Shown in pieces: positions 19,951 to 28,120 of a stretch of 64,000 bases of DNA; position 1 is the stretch's first letter; each line of letters starts with the position of its first letter. Below the pieces are notes generated by a model. The model saw only the letters and a list, made by a program, of their open reading frames with translations. It was not told where the DNA came from and did not search any database. The position numbers were made by a program, and so were the translations under genes. This DNA comes from Chitinophaga niabensis. GTDB taxonomy: Bacteria > Bacteroidota > Bacteroidia > Chitinophagales > Chitinophagaceae. Where the stretch lies: the NCBI RefSeq assembly GCF_039545795.1, contig NZ_CP154260.1, positions 1,989,001-2,053,000 of the forward strand. The letters run 5' to 3'.

Positions 19951-20410
19951 AAAGTGGAAATTCGTGTAAGCCGAAATTAACAGTTGTGGAGAATAAATCA
20001 AAGGTTCAGGGAAGATAATACCGGATACGGAGAAGATGACATTGGTATTATCAGGAAGAAATAGTCAGTTTTTGAGTAACAAATATTTAACAATTCACAT
20101 GGGGTACTTAATCTCAAGATTGACAAGGGATTGTAAATTTAGTTAACACGTCATTAACCAATTGATAACAATAAACAGATTTTTTTTTAAGCGTTTCCCA
20201 GTGTAGAACAATCTTTTCGTACAGGTTAGATATATACCGAAAAGGGAGCGTGATAAACCTCAGTCCATAGAATAAATTTTTTATTCCACTGTCTTTATAC
20301 AGCCTATATATAAAATCCCATCTGGTAAGGTTTTGTTTCATATTTAGCATTTAAATTCAAGAGGTCCTTCTACTAAGAGTATAAATAGCAGGATAAAGGG
20401 TGAATCCTTT
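19951..20410. other. AT-rich intergenic stretch, no confident gene
   Basis: This is about 460 bases between the GH28 and SDR genes, both on the - strand. It is visibly more AT-rich than its surroundings. It contains a T9 run near 20181, a tentative small ORF at 20114-20350, and presumably the GH28 promoter. No tRNA-like fold, terminator with a clear T-tail or repeat was recognised. Confidence 0.5.
20114..20350 (-). CDS. Small hypothetical protein (tentative)
   Basis: This is a 78-residue reading frame rich in Lys, Tyr, Phe and Leu. It lacks a signal peptide or any motif I recognise, and it sits alone in an AT-rich gap. The segment GIKNLFYGLRFITLPFRY could be a short amphipathic or membrane-associated helix. 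It may be a remnant of a longer gene or a chance ORF; no neighbour hints at a role. Confidence 0.25.
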   Translation of the reverse strand: MLNMKQNLTRWDFIYRLYKDSGIKNLFYGLRFITLPFRYISNLYEKIVLHWETLKKKSVYCYQLVNDVLTKFTIPCQS

Positions 20411-21229
20411 TTACAAAAACAGGTCCGGATGTAATGGCCCGCCGGGAGTAACGGCGTATTTTTCCAGGTCGGTGATCCCTTCGTCCTTTAATACATCTTC
20501 ATCAATAAAATTATTGCCGGTGCAAACAGCGGAAGACCTGCTCAGGATGTAGTATACCGCGTCTGCGATAATATCCGGTTTGCGGCTTCTGCTGATAAGT
20601 GCTTCGCCTCCCAGGAGATTCCTTACCGCGGCAGTGGCAATAGTAGTAGCTGGCCAGAGAGAATTGGCGGCAATACCATAAGGTTTTAATTCTTCCGCCC
20701 ATCCTAATACGAGCATACTCATATTGTATTTGCTGATGGTATAAGCCACATGCGGGCCCAGCCATTGCGGTGCCAGATTGATGGGAGGGGATAAGGTGAG
20801 TATATGCGGATTGTTGCCTTTTTTCAGCCAGGGGATGCAATGCCGGGTAACAAGAAAAGTGCCCCGCACATTGATATCATACATCAGGTCGAACCGTTTG
20901 GCGGGCGTTTGTTCTGTATTCGTCAGTTGTATAGCGGACGCATTATTGATGAGGATATCTATTCCGCCGAATTTGTCCACGGCCTGCTGAACGGCCTGTT
21001 GAATATTGGCTTCGTCCCGGATATCCACCTGTACGGGCAGTGCTTTGCCACCTGCTTTTTCCACGGCTTCTGCTACGGAAAAAATAGTGCCGCCAAGACG
21101 TGGGTCTTCTTCCACACTCTTTGCGGCAATAACGATGTTAGCGCCTTCAGCAGCCAGTTTGAGGGCAATCGCTTCTCCGATGCCTCTGCTGGCGCCGGTA
21201 ATGAAAACAGTACGGTCCTTGAAAGTCAT
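20411..21229 (-). CDS. SDR-family oxidoreductase, HSDL2/citronellol-dehydrogenase-like
   Basis: This is a short-chain dehydrogenase/reductase of 272 residues. The Rossmann glycine motif is TGASRGIG near residues 11-18, followed by NNAS near 90. The catalytic Tyr/Lys motif is YTISK. The segment LTLSPPINL before it, with the active-site Ser followed by two prolines, is characteristic of the HSDL2-like subgroup. Related proteins are often annotated as citronellol/citronellal dehydrogenase or as acting on lipid-like alcohols. It is a single gene with its own flanks and does not obviously belong to either neighbouring sugar locus. The substrate is unknown. Confidence 0.88.
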   Translation of the reverse strand: MTFKDRTVFITGASRGIGEAIALKLAAEGANIVIAAKSVEEDPRLGGTIFSVAEAVEKAGGKALPVQVDIRDEANIQQAVQQAVDKFGGIDILINNASAIQLTNTEQTPAKRFDLMYDINVRGTFLVTRHCIPWLKKGNNPHILTLSPPINLAPQWLGPHVAYTISKYNMSMLVLGWAEELKPYGIAANSLWPATTIATAAVRNLLGGEALISRSRKPDIIADAVYYILSRSSAVCTGNNFIDEDVLKDEGITDLEKYAVTPGGPLHPDLFL

Positions 21230-21321
21230 ATTGCGATCATTTTACTAAAGGTATGTTATTATCCTTTATACATGACCTGCTTTGTGATGTCGTAATTCAG
21301 GGTTTCTATGGATTTTTATTT

Positions 21322-22278
21322 TCATTTTACTTCTTTGGGGGTAAAGGTGCTGGCAATGACGTTGCGCACCGGTTTAAGTGTTTGCAGATAATTATAAACA
21401 GCTTTCAGTTCAGTGTCAGACATTCCCTTGTAAGCACTCCAGGGCATAGGGGAGCCTTCAACGATCCTGCCTAAACGAAAGCGGGCGATAAAGTTTTCCT
21501 CACTCCAGTTGAAGATGCGGCTGCTGGAATCCGGGGTGATGTTTGGCGGGAAGAAAGTGCCCAGGCGTTCTTCCATGGGTGTACCGCCTGCAAAAGATTC
21601 CCCGATAAAGTTACCTGCCAGGTCTCTGGCCGTGTGGCAGCCATTACAGTTGGCGATATTGTGGGCAAGGTATTTTCCATATTCAGCAGAACTGTCCCGC
21701 ACAACGGATTTGGGAACTTCTCCATGTGGCCCGTTGGGTTTGATCATATAAGCCTGGATGAGATTGCCCATAAAGTTTAGGTTATGTTTTGGTACCTCAT
21801 TTTTAACAGGAGGGCGGGAGCGGAGGTAAGAGATGATGGCGGTGAGGTCTTCATCACTGGCATCGTGGAAGGACATGAATTCGTACACCGCGCGCCCGTC
21901 TGCGTGTACGCCATACCGTAGGATACGTGCAATGGCTTCATCAGAGTATTTACCGATCCCTGTTTCTTCGTCCGGGGTGATGTTTTTGGAATAAATATCC
22001 CCCACAGGCAGTTTGAATACTACACCGCCGGATAAAGGAATGTCCTGGCCAAGGTTCAGCAGGGAATCGTTGTTGGCGGTACTGTGGCAGTCCATACAGT
22101 GGGCGGGACCGAATACCAGGTGTTTCCCATGAGCGATCACTGCACTGTCTTTCGAGGCTTTGATATCCGGAAAGGGAGCATCGTATTTCAGTTTTTGCCG
22201 GAAAGGGGTCAGCAGCAGGATAATTGCGATGGGTGTTAATACTATTATCGCCGTCCATTTGAGGATTTTTTTGATCAT
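21322..22278 (-). CDS. Membrane-anchored diheme cytochrome c
   Basis: This 318-residue protein has one N-terminal membrane segment (about residues 7-26). Two cytochrome c domains follow, with haem-binding motifs CMDCH near 61 and CNGCH near 211. It resembles the cytochrome c subunits that accept electrons from periplasmic dehydrogenases in Bacteroidota. It probably faces the periplasm. No partner dehydrogenase gene lies next to it, so its electron donor is unknown. Confidence 0.9.
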   Translation of the reverse strand: MIKKILKWTAIIVLTPIAIILLLTPFRQKLKYDAPFPDIKASKDSAVIAHGKHLVFGPAHCMDCHSTANNDSLLNLGQDIPLSGGVVFKLPVGDIYSKNITPDEETGIGKYSDEAIARILRYGVHADGRAVYEFMSFHDASDEDLTAIISYLRSRPPVKNEVPKHNLNFMGNLIQAYMIKPNGPHGEVPKSVVRDSSAEYGKYLAHNIANCNGCHTARDLAGNFIGESFAGGTPMEERLGTFFPPNITPDSSSRIFNWSEENFIARFRLGRIVEGSPMPWSAYKGMSDTELKAVYNYLQTLKPVRNVIASTFTPKEVK

Positions 22279-22415
22279 GAGCCTTGGGGTATTTTTGTTT
22301 TCTGAGGCTAAGGTATTGCAGGGCTGAGGGAGCTGAAATGTGAAAGTGGGTGAGTTGGGGGAATTGGGGGATGAATTGGAGATATGGAATCGGGTACTTT
22401 TTTCATCTTAATGTT
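22279..22415. promoter_or_regulatory. Divergent intergenic region with a G-rich tract
   Basis: This gap separates the cytochrome gene (-) from a small lipoprotein gene (+) and should hold both promoters. Five runs of three to five G occur between 22321 and 22370 on the + strand, an arrangement able to form a G-quadruplex. No clear promoter hexamers were assigned. Confidence 0.3.
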
Positions 22416-23093
22416 ATGAGATACCTATACCTGTTTATCGTTCCGTTTATGGCGTGTCATAAGGTTACACGTACACCTCTTTTATTCCAGGGAAGGGGTT
22501 TTGTTTTGTCTGATACACTTTACAATGTAAGAGCAGAATATGAGGAATATGATGGCTACGCAGCCTATCCCATTTATTATAAGGGGGAAATGCGCGATAC
22601 CATAGGGATTGCTACGATGTTCAGGCGTGGAGATATTAAGAACCGTAGGTATTTCGATGAAGCAGTGCATGGATATACTTCAGATCTGAAATTGTTTGTG
22701 GATACCAGTGTGAAAACCATGATTGAATCAATGACCTATAAGGATAGCAGCCGGACAACAATTGATAGCGTTGTGAATAAAAATGCTTTCCTCCTGACTA
22801 TCAAAAACGGCGGCGACAGTTTGTTTTTTATTGGGGATAGCTATTATCTCCGTTCCGTATGCCGGGAGGTGAAAAACAATCAAGGGGATTGGGTAAGGGT
22901 AGAAAAGAGGCTGGAGGTGCCCTGTATGACGCGGGATATCCTCTATCTGAAGCCGGGTGAAATAATCATTTCGAAGGTTTACAGGTATAAAGGCAATGTG
23001 CTGGTACCGTGCCGGGTGGTGTTGAGTAATATGGGGAGTAAGGTTTATTCTAATGTTTTTATGGATAGTGTGGATTCCTGTTTGCTGGAGTGA
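22416..23093 (+). CDS. Hypothetical lipoprotein
   Basis: This is a 225-residue predicted lipoprotein of unknown function. I chose the ATG at 22416 because it starts directly at a lipoprotein signal (MRYLYLFIVPFMAC, lipidated Cys at about residue 14). The longer frame from 22350 would put 22 unlikely residues first. The mature part is rich in charged residues and beta-prone segments (KGEMRDTIGIATMFRRGD, KPGEIIISKVYRYKG) with no recognised domain. It converges on the small EF-Tu-like gene at 23114. Confidence 0.65.
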   Translation: MRYLYLFIVPFMACHKVTRTPLLFQGRGFVLSDTLYNVRAEYEEYDGYAAYPIYYKGEMRDTIGIATMFRRGDIKNRRYFDEAVHGYTSDLKLFVDTSVKTMIESMTYKDSSRTTIDSVVNKNAFLLTIKNGGDSLFFIGDSYYLRSVCREVKNNQGDWVRVEKRLEVPCMTRDILYLKPGEIIISKVYRYKGNVLVPCRVVLSNMGSKVYSNVFMDSVDSCLLE

Positions 23094-23113
23094 TACTCAG
23101 CCGGATATTTGGA

Positions 23114-23395
23114 TCATAAGTTCTCAATAACGGCTATTTGCGGTACGATCTTCATGTTTTCAATCAATAGTCGCTGTTTCCCATTTTCATAAGCCAGGAA
23201 CAGCCCTGTTTTAAAGATCTTCTCCATAATATTATCTACAGACCCTATGTTTTTGATCTTTACAGTAATCTCTGATGTGTCATGCTGAAATTTCAGAATA
23301 TCGTTTGGTTTGACATTACCGCTTAATAATTCACCCACTATTACCAAACCTCTGTTGGTTATTTTAAATGTATCTTCTATTCTGAAAGTAGTCAT
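23114..23395 (-). CDS. Orphan EF-Tu domain II-like small protein
   Basis: This 93-residue protein resembles the beta-barrel domain 2 of translational GTPases: FRIEDTFKITNRGLVIVGEL followed by GNVKPNDILKF matches the way EF-Tu domain II begins (VFxIxGRGxVVxGxxxxGxVxxGD). No GTPase domain is present, so it is a free-standing barrel. The ATG lies about 14 bases downstream of a strong - strand terminator that ends the upstream SDR transcript. It is therefore expressed by read-through, or from a promoter buried in the hairpin region. Function unknown. Confidence 0.7.
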   Translation of the reverse strand: MTTFRIEDTFKITNRGLVIVGELLSGNVKPNDILKFQHDTSEITVKIKNIGSVDNIMEKIFKTGLFLAYENGKQRLLIENMKIVPQIAVIENL

Positions 23396-23408
23396 ACTGA
23401 AAGATATA

Positions 23409-23438
23409 AAAAAAACCGGACCAATTACCTGGCCCGGT
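23409..23438 (-). terminator. Intrinsic terminator downstream of SDR gene
   Basis: Read on the - strand, a 7-pair stem (CCGGGCC with GGTCCGG, one G-U pair, 23432-23438 with 23417-23423) with an 8-base loop is followed directly by eight T. It lies 24 bases after the stop of the SDR gene at 23462. Confidence 0.85.
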
Positions 23439-23461
23439 CCCGCAGATCCACTCCCTCCAGC

Positions 23462-24214
23462 TTAATTAGTCGCGCCGCCATTGACTAACAAGTGCTGTCC
23501 TGAAACGAAAGAGGACAGATCACTGGCAAAGAACTCCGCCAGGTTCGCCACATCTTCTACTTCAGCCAGCCTTCCCATAGGGCAGCTATCCAGCAATTGT
23601 TTCCTTAATTCAGGGTATGCTTTGGGATCTGCAAAGATGCCGGAGTGATCTACTGCAAAAGGAATGATAGAATTCACGGTTACACCTCTGTGGCCTATTT
23701 CTTTGGAAAGGATGTCCACTAAATATCTCGGGGTGGTTTTGCTGCCGCCATATACTGCCATACCGGGAACAGGGAAGGAGGTCGTACTGGACGCGATGTA
23801 AATGATCCTTCCATTATCAGCTACATGTTTTGCGGCCTGCTGCATGGTGAAGTAAGAACCTTTGGTATTAATGGAAAACACTTTGTCGAATTGTTCTTCT
23901 GTGAATTCTGTTACGGGTACTTCCACCATTTCAATCCCTGCGTTCGCTACCACGATATCTATCTTTCCAAAGGCAGCGATGGCTTCTGCGAATAATCTTT
24001 GCAGGTCTGCCACTTTACTTACATCTGCCTGTACGGCTATGACCCTTGCGCCCATGGCGGTGATATTGCTGACTACTTCATCGGCAGAAGATTTGTCTTT
24101 AGAATAATTGATCACGATATCTGCGCCGAGAGCTGCGTAACGTTCGGCAATAGCTTTCCCTAAGCCCCTTGCTGATCCTGTGATCAGGGCTACTTTGTTG
24201 TTTAACCTGTTCAT
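23462..24214 (-). CDS. SDR-family oxidoreductase
   Basis: This classical SDR of 250 residues starts at the ATG at 24214 (MNRLNNKVALITG), where homology begins; the longer frame adds 23 residues unlike the family. Motifs are TGSARGLG for cofactor binding, NAGIE, and the catalytic Ser (YIASSTT) with YGGSK. The C-terminal FVSGQHLLVNGGAT is typical of 3-oxoacyl-ACP-reductase or glucose-1-dehydrogenase-like SDRs. It lies 23 bases downstream of a paralogous SDR, so the two probably form an operon. The substrate is unknown. Confidence 0.88.
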   Translation of the reverse strand: MNRLNNKVALITGSARGLGKAIAERYAALGADIVINYSKDKSSADEVVSNITAMGARVIAVQADVSKVADLQRLFAEAIAAFGKIDIVVANAGIEMVEVPVTEFTEEQFDKVFSINTKGSYFTMQQAAKHVADNGRIIYIASSTTSFPVPGMAVYGGSKTTPRYLVDILSKEIGHRGVTVNSIIPFAVDHSGIFADPKAYPELRKQLLDSCPMGRLAEVEDVANLAEFFASDLSSFVSGQHLLVNGGATN

Positions 24215-24237
24215 GTCTTTAGTTTTTTGAAAATGAA

Positions 24238-24978
24238 TTATGCCATACCGCCGTTTACGCCAATATTTTGTGCGCTGATCCATTTGGCGTCATCGCTGGC
24301 GAGGAAGAGAACGAGGCCGGCAATATCATCCGGTTCGCCAATGCGGTTGAAAGCGGAGAGAGATGCGAGGCGGGCTATCACTTCCTGGGATTTACCGTTA
24401 GTGAAAAGCTCTGTATTGGTAGGGCCAGGAGAGATGGAGTTTACATTGATGCCCCTGCTGCCTGCTTCTTTTGCAAATACCCTGGTGAGTTGTTCTACGG
24501 CTGCTTTGGTAGCTACATAAGTACCATAGCCGGGCAGCATAATACGGAGAACGGAAGTGGAGAAGTTGATGATGCTTCCTTTGTCTGCCAGGCGGGTAGC
24601 AGCTTCACGCATGGTGTTGAAAGTGCCTCTTACATTGATGTCGAACTGGCGTGTGAACTCTTCGTCTGTTGTATCTTTTATCAGTTTGGTGATCATGATG
24701 CCGGCATTATTCACCAGTACATCTACTTTGCCATATTCAGCAATGGTGGCATCAAAGAGTGCTTTCACCTGTGCAGCGTTACTTACATCTGCCTGGATGG
24801 CGATAGCATTTCCGCCCTGTTGTTTGATGCCGTTCACTACCTGTTCGGCGGCATCTTTGCCACCTGCGTAGTTGACCACTACACTGGCGCCTGCATTAGC
24901 CAGTTTATGTGCAATGGTAGCACCGATACCTCTTGAGGAACCTGTTACGATGATTACTTTTCCTGTTAGCGTGCTCAT
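24238..24978 (-). CDS. SDR-family oxidoreductase
   Basis: This 246-residue classical SDR starts at the ATG at 24978 (MSTLTGKVIIVTGSSRGIG). The longer open frame extending to 25245 overlaps the AraC gene and has no SDR-like sequence. It has NNAGIM, the catalytic YVATK motif and the C-terminal ISAQNIGVNGG segment. It forms a tandem pair with the SDR downstream and lies 85 bases after an AraC-family regulator on the same strand, which may control it. Such AraC/SDR pairs are common in Bacteroidota; the substrate is not predictable here. Confidence 0.9.
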   Translation of the reverse strand: MSTLTGKVIIVTGSSRGIGATIAHKLANAGASVVVNYAGGKDAAEQVVNGIKQQGGNAIAIQADVSNAAQVKALFDATIAEYGKVDVLVNNAGIMITKLIKDTTDEEFTRQFDINVRGTFNTMREAATRLADKGSIINFSTSVLRIMLPGYGTYVATKAAVEQLTRVFAKEAGSRGINVNSISPGPTNTELFTNGKSQEVIARLASLSAFNRIGEPDDIAGLVLFLASDDAKWISAQNIGVNGGMA

Positions 24979-25063
24979 GATTTTTTGTTTTAGTTTGATA
25001 GAACAAAGATCATCCGTTTTGAGCGCCCGGGAAGACGAGTATTTAACAAAAAGATACAAATTC

Positions 25064-25993
25064 CTAAGAAAGGTGTTGTTTTCTGAAGAGAACAGGGGAG
25101 AGGTCCGTATGTTTTTTGAAATAGTTGGAGAAATGGGTGGATTCTGTAAAGCCCAGCTGCCAGGCGATCTCTTTAATGGAAATGGAGGAATTCTGCAGCA
25201 GGGATTTGGCTTCGGCAATGGTTTTCTCCGATATCCAGGTGCCAATGGCCTTGCCGGTTTTGCTTTTGATCACATTGCTGAGGTAATTGGGGTGGAGGTT
25301 CAGCTCGTCTGCATAGTCCTGTATACGGTAAGGCTTGTCTGCCTTGCCGCTCATAAGGTCCCGGTAGTGCTTTTCCAGCGACCTTTTAAAGGTCTTTACG
25401 ATCTGGGAGCTTCTGTTGCCTTCATATATAGGATTATAATCTTCCCAGAAGTATTCCTTGATCTTCAGGAGCAGTACCACAAACAGGTTGCCGATGAGGC
25501 GGTTCCTGTAGAGGGAGTTTGAAAAGTATTCTTTCTCTATCTGCTGGTACAGTTGTTCAAACTGGGCAAAGATCTCCGGTTTCAATACCCTTGGCGGTAC
25601 GGTTTCCGCCAGCAGGAAGGGGAATTCCTCGAAGATCTTTGGGTGTACATTCTCTTTCAGGAAGGATTCGCTGAGGGTAATAAGGCATACTTCCCGCATC
25701 TCCTGCCAGTGAAAGGATTTAAAATGACCCGGGTTGGTGAAGTAGATGGTGCCGGGTACGGTGCTGAACACCTGGTCGTCTGTCGTATATTGTCCGGATC
25801 CGTCTTTTACAAAAACAAAGGAGAAGAAATTGGTCCTGTACACCGGCGATTTGTAGGGCAGGGTATCGTGTATGTCTTTCAGATTATGAATAGTGAAATC
25901 GGACTGTACATCGATCTTGTCGAGTGGAAGGCCCAGGTACACGTATTGATCATACAGCCTATTAAAAACCAGTTTTTCGGTTGTTTTTTTCAT
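25064..25993 (-). CDS. AraC-family transcriptional regulator
   Basis: This 309-residue regulator has an N-terminal cupin-like sensing part (about residues 20-150, GSGQYTTDDQVFSTVPGTIYF). A C-terminal AraC helix-turn-helix domain covers about 205-305 (YADELNLHPNYLSNVIKSKTG, then IAWQLGFTESTHFSNYFKKH). I place the start at the ATG at 25993; an upstream TTG at 26002 would add three residues. It is divergent from the ECF sigma gene and upstream of two SDR genes, which are its most likely targets. Confidence 0.92.
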   Translation of the reverse strand: MKKTTEKLVFNRLYDQYVYLGLPLDKIDVQSDFTIHNLKDIHDTLPYKSPVYRTNFFSFVFVKDGSGQYTTDDQVFSTVPGTIYFTNPGHFKSFHWQEMREVCLITLSESFLKENVHPKIFEEFPFLLAETVPPRVLKPEIFAQFEQLYQQIEKEYFSNSLYRNRLIGNLFVVLLLKIKEYFWEDYNPIYEGNRSSQIVKTFKRSLEKHYRDLMSGKADKPYRIQDYADELNLHPNYLSNVIKSKTGKAIGTWISEKTIAEAKSLLQNSSISIKEIAWQLGFTESTHFSNYFKKHTDLSPVLFRKQHLS

Positions 25994-26002
25994 GGAATAC
26001 AA

Positions 26003-26093
26003 ATATACACATGATGGGGCAGGATGCTAAATAGTATGCTTAAACTTATATTAGCCATTATCTTGACATTAGCAATTACTTTCCTTAAATTTA
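26003..26093. promoter_or_regulatory. Divergent promoter region between AraC and ECF sigma genes
   Basis: These 91 AT-rich bases separate the divergent regulator and sigma genes and must contain both promoters. No -33/-7 pair could be assigned with confidence. Confidence 0.35.
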
Positions 26094-26699
26094 TTGTTAA
26101 ATCCTAAGCAGTTTATTTTGTCAATAAGGTCTGTTCATAACGAATCAGCACTGCTGGAGCAGGTAGCGCAGGGAGAACCGGAAGCGTTTGCAGCACTTTT
26201 TTATGCCTACCACCAGCAATTGGCAGAATACATCTACCTGCTCACAGATTCCCTGGAAATGACACAGGACATTGTGCAGGATGTGTTCATTAAGATCTGG
26301 ACGAAAAGAGAAACCCTTCCTTCCCTGAACAGTTTTACCCATTACTTATTTATACTCAGCCGGAACCATGCTTTCAATTGTTTGCGCCAGCGGGTGAATG
26401 AACAGGCCCGTCAACAGCAATGGGCAAGGCAGGTGGAGCAGGAAGCCATTCCATCCGGCTACCGGGAGGACGATTACCGGGCTATCCTGGATGCTGCAGT
26501 AGCCAAATTACCTCCCCAGCAGCAAAAAGTATATTTCCTCAGCCGGCATAAGCGGCTGAAACATGAGGAAATAGCTATACAACTGGGCATCTCTACGGAA
26601 ACCGCCAAAAAACACATGAAGCTGGCCCTGCGTTCCATTACGCAATACGTTCGTAATCATCCTGATGCGGCGTTGTTAGTTGTTCTTTTACTGCATTGA
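26094..26699 (+). CDS. ECF-type RNA polymerase sigma factor
   Basis: This is an extracytoplasmic-function sigma factor of the kind that drives SusCD operons in Bacteroidota under control of a FecR anti-sigma. Region 2 covers about residues 22-88 (ALFYAYHQQLAEYIY, then DIVQDVFIKIW). Region 4 covers about 125-185 (KLPPQQQKVYFLSRH, EEIAIQLGISTETAKKHM). There is no ATG near the 5' end: the frame begins with TTG at 26094, and a second TTG at 26118 gives a protein eight residues shorter. The true start is undecided. The FecR partner follows 69 bases later. Confidence 0.92.
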   Translation: MLNPKQFILSIRSVHNESALLEQVAQGEPEAFAALFYAYHQQLAEYIYLLTDSLEMTQDIVQDVFIKIWTKRETLPSLNSFTHYLFILSRNHAFNCLRQRVNEQARQQQWARQVEQEAIPSGYREDDYRAILDAAVAKLPPQQQKVYFLSRHKRLKHEEIAIQLGISTETAKKHMKLALRSITQYVRNHPDAALLVVLLLH

Positions 26700-26768
26700 A
26701 AAAATCTTTTCCTTCCAACTACCCCTTTTTAGAAACCGCTGTGTCTTTAGTCTATAGAATCTTATCAT

Positions 26769-27926
26769 ATGGCTAATGAAAGGCTCACCTATTTATTCTA
26801 CCGTTATTTCCAGAAAACGGCCAGCCGGGAGGAACTGGATGAGCTAAGCCTGCTTATCAATGAGCCTGAAAACGAAGCGGCTGTAAAGCTGCTGATGGAA
26901 GAAGCCTACCTGTTATTTGAACCGCAGGGGGATGTGCTCAGCGAAACACAAAGCGAACAGATCCTCACGAATGTACAGTCCCGTACCCGTAAACATATTA
27001 CCTGGTGGCGCAGGATGGCTGTTGCAGCTGCTGTGCTGGTATTTGTCTCCGCCGGTCTTTATGGCTGGCTGCAAATGGGAGATTGGAAACCGGCACCTGT
27101 AATAGCCCGGCAGAACGATGTGCTTCCCGGTACCAATAAAGCCGTGTTACACCTGGCAGATGGAACAGTGGTTACTTTGGACAGTGCAGGCAACCAGGTG
27201 ATCCAGCAGGGAGGCACCATCATCAACCAGCAAAATGGTCAGCTGCGTTACAATGCAAATGACCCTAACGCCGCTACTGTCAGCTTTAATACACTGGCTA
27301 CACCACGCGGTGGTCAATACTCGGTTACCCTGCCGGATGGCAGTAAGGTTTGGTTGAATTCCGCTTCTTCCCTCAGGTTCCCTACCGCTTTCACTGGTTT
27401 GGAAAGGAAGGTGGAATTAACGGGAGAGGCTTATTTTGAAGTGGCTAAAAATGCAAAACAACCTTTTAAAGTAACACTGGAAGATAAAACAACGATCGAA
27501 GTACTGGGCACTCACTTTAACGTGAATGCTTATAAAGATGAACCTGCGATCAGCACCACTTTGCTGGAAGGCGCTGTGCGGTTAACGAACGGGAAGGCAC
27601 GGATCACTATCAAACCCGGAGAGCGCGCGCAGTTACAGGAAGGGGGCACAAAGTTTGTGATAGACCGGCCTGATGTAGACAGGGTGGTAGCCTGGAAGAA
27701 TGGATTCTTCCAGTTCGATGGGGACAATATCACCCTGATCATGAAGCAACTGTCCCGCTGGTATGATATAGAACCTGTATATGCCGGCAACATGAACATG
27801 AAAGACTATTCCGGATATATTTCCCGCAACTCCAATATCTCTGAGGTATTGAAAATGCTGGAGCTGACCAACGAAATTAAGTTTAAGGTAGAAGGAAGGA
27901 AAGTGACGGTAAGTGCTATTAAGTAA
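26769..27926 (+). CDS. FecR-family anti-sigma factor
   Basis: This inner-membrane anti-sigma factor relays a signal from an outer-membrane TonB transducer to the ECF sigma factor. Of its 385 residues, about 1-78 form the cytoplasmic sigma-binding part. A single membrane segment lies at about 82-101 (MAVAAAVLVFVSAGLYGWL). The periplasmic FecR domain covers about 175-280 (TPRGGQYSVTLPDGSKVWLN, GEAYFEVAKN), and a DUF4974-type secretin-like domain ends it (about 300-385). It sits between its sigma factor and an STN-containing SusC, the usual order for this signalling cascade. Confidence 0.94.
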   Translation: MANERLTYLFYRYFQKTASREELDELSLLINEPENEAAVKLLMEEAYLLFEPQGDVLSETQSEQILTNVQSRTRKHITWWRRMAVAAAVLVFVSAGLYGWLQMGDWKPAPVIARQNDVLPGTNKAVLHLADGTVVTLDSAGNQVIQQGGTIINQQNGQLRYNANDPNAATVSFNTLATPRGGQYSVTLPDGSKVWLNSASSLRFPTAFTGLERKVELTGEAYFEVAKNAKQPFKVTLEDKTTIEVLGTHFNVNAYKDEPAISTTLLEGAVRLTNGKARITIKPGERAQLQEGGTKFVIDRPDVDRVVAWKNGFFQFDGDNITLIMKQLSRWYDIEPVYAGNMNMKDYSGYISRNSNISEVLKMLELTNEIKFKVEGRKVTVSAIK

Positions 27927-28026
27927 TGCAATTGATGATACCAGATTATTAACCAAAAAACTGATCCACAGTATGAAAGGACTATTCCACTAAACGAACA
28001 ACCAAGCATTTTCTGCAAAAAGAAAA

Positions 28027-28049
28027 CAGGAGCGGTTGCGACGCTCCTG
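28027..28049. promoter_or_regulatory. Leader hairpin between FecR and SusC
   Basis: A perfect 8-pair stem (CAGGAGCG with CGCTCCTG) closes a 7-base loop 72 bases upstream of the SusC start. It lacks a T-tail, so it may be a 5' UTR structure or a transcript boundary rather than a strong terminator. The 194-base gap around it should also hold the sigma-dependent SusC promoter. Confidence 0.4.
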
Positions 28050-28120
28050 CGGATTCTTTGGGCAGCCTAAAAAACGTCTAGATCAACGATTTCTTAATTC
28101 ACCCAAAACATTGCAAAGGT

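Noticed and set aside
20181..20200. TTTAAGCG near 20188 as an additional LacI operator
   Set aside because: It is only a half-site next to a T-run, with no palindromic partner, and lies inside the tentative 78-residue frame.
24268..24936. 222-residue + strand frame opposite the SDR gene
   Set aside because: It is antisense to a gene with clear SDR motifs, and its composition is that of a complement of coding sequence.
24979..25245. 89-residue N-terminal extension of the SDR at 24238
   Set aside because: It overlaps the AraC coding region, has no SDR features, and the Rossmann motif begins right after the ATG at 24978.
26036..26055. TGCTTAAAC-like half site between AraC and ECF sigma genes
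   Set aside because: Only one half matches the LacI operator; the other half (TTATATTAG) does not, and the genes do not belong to that locus.
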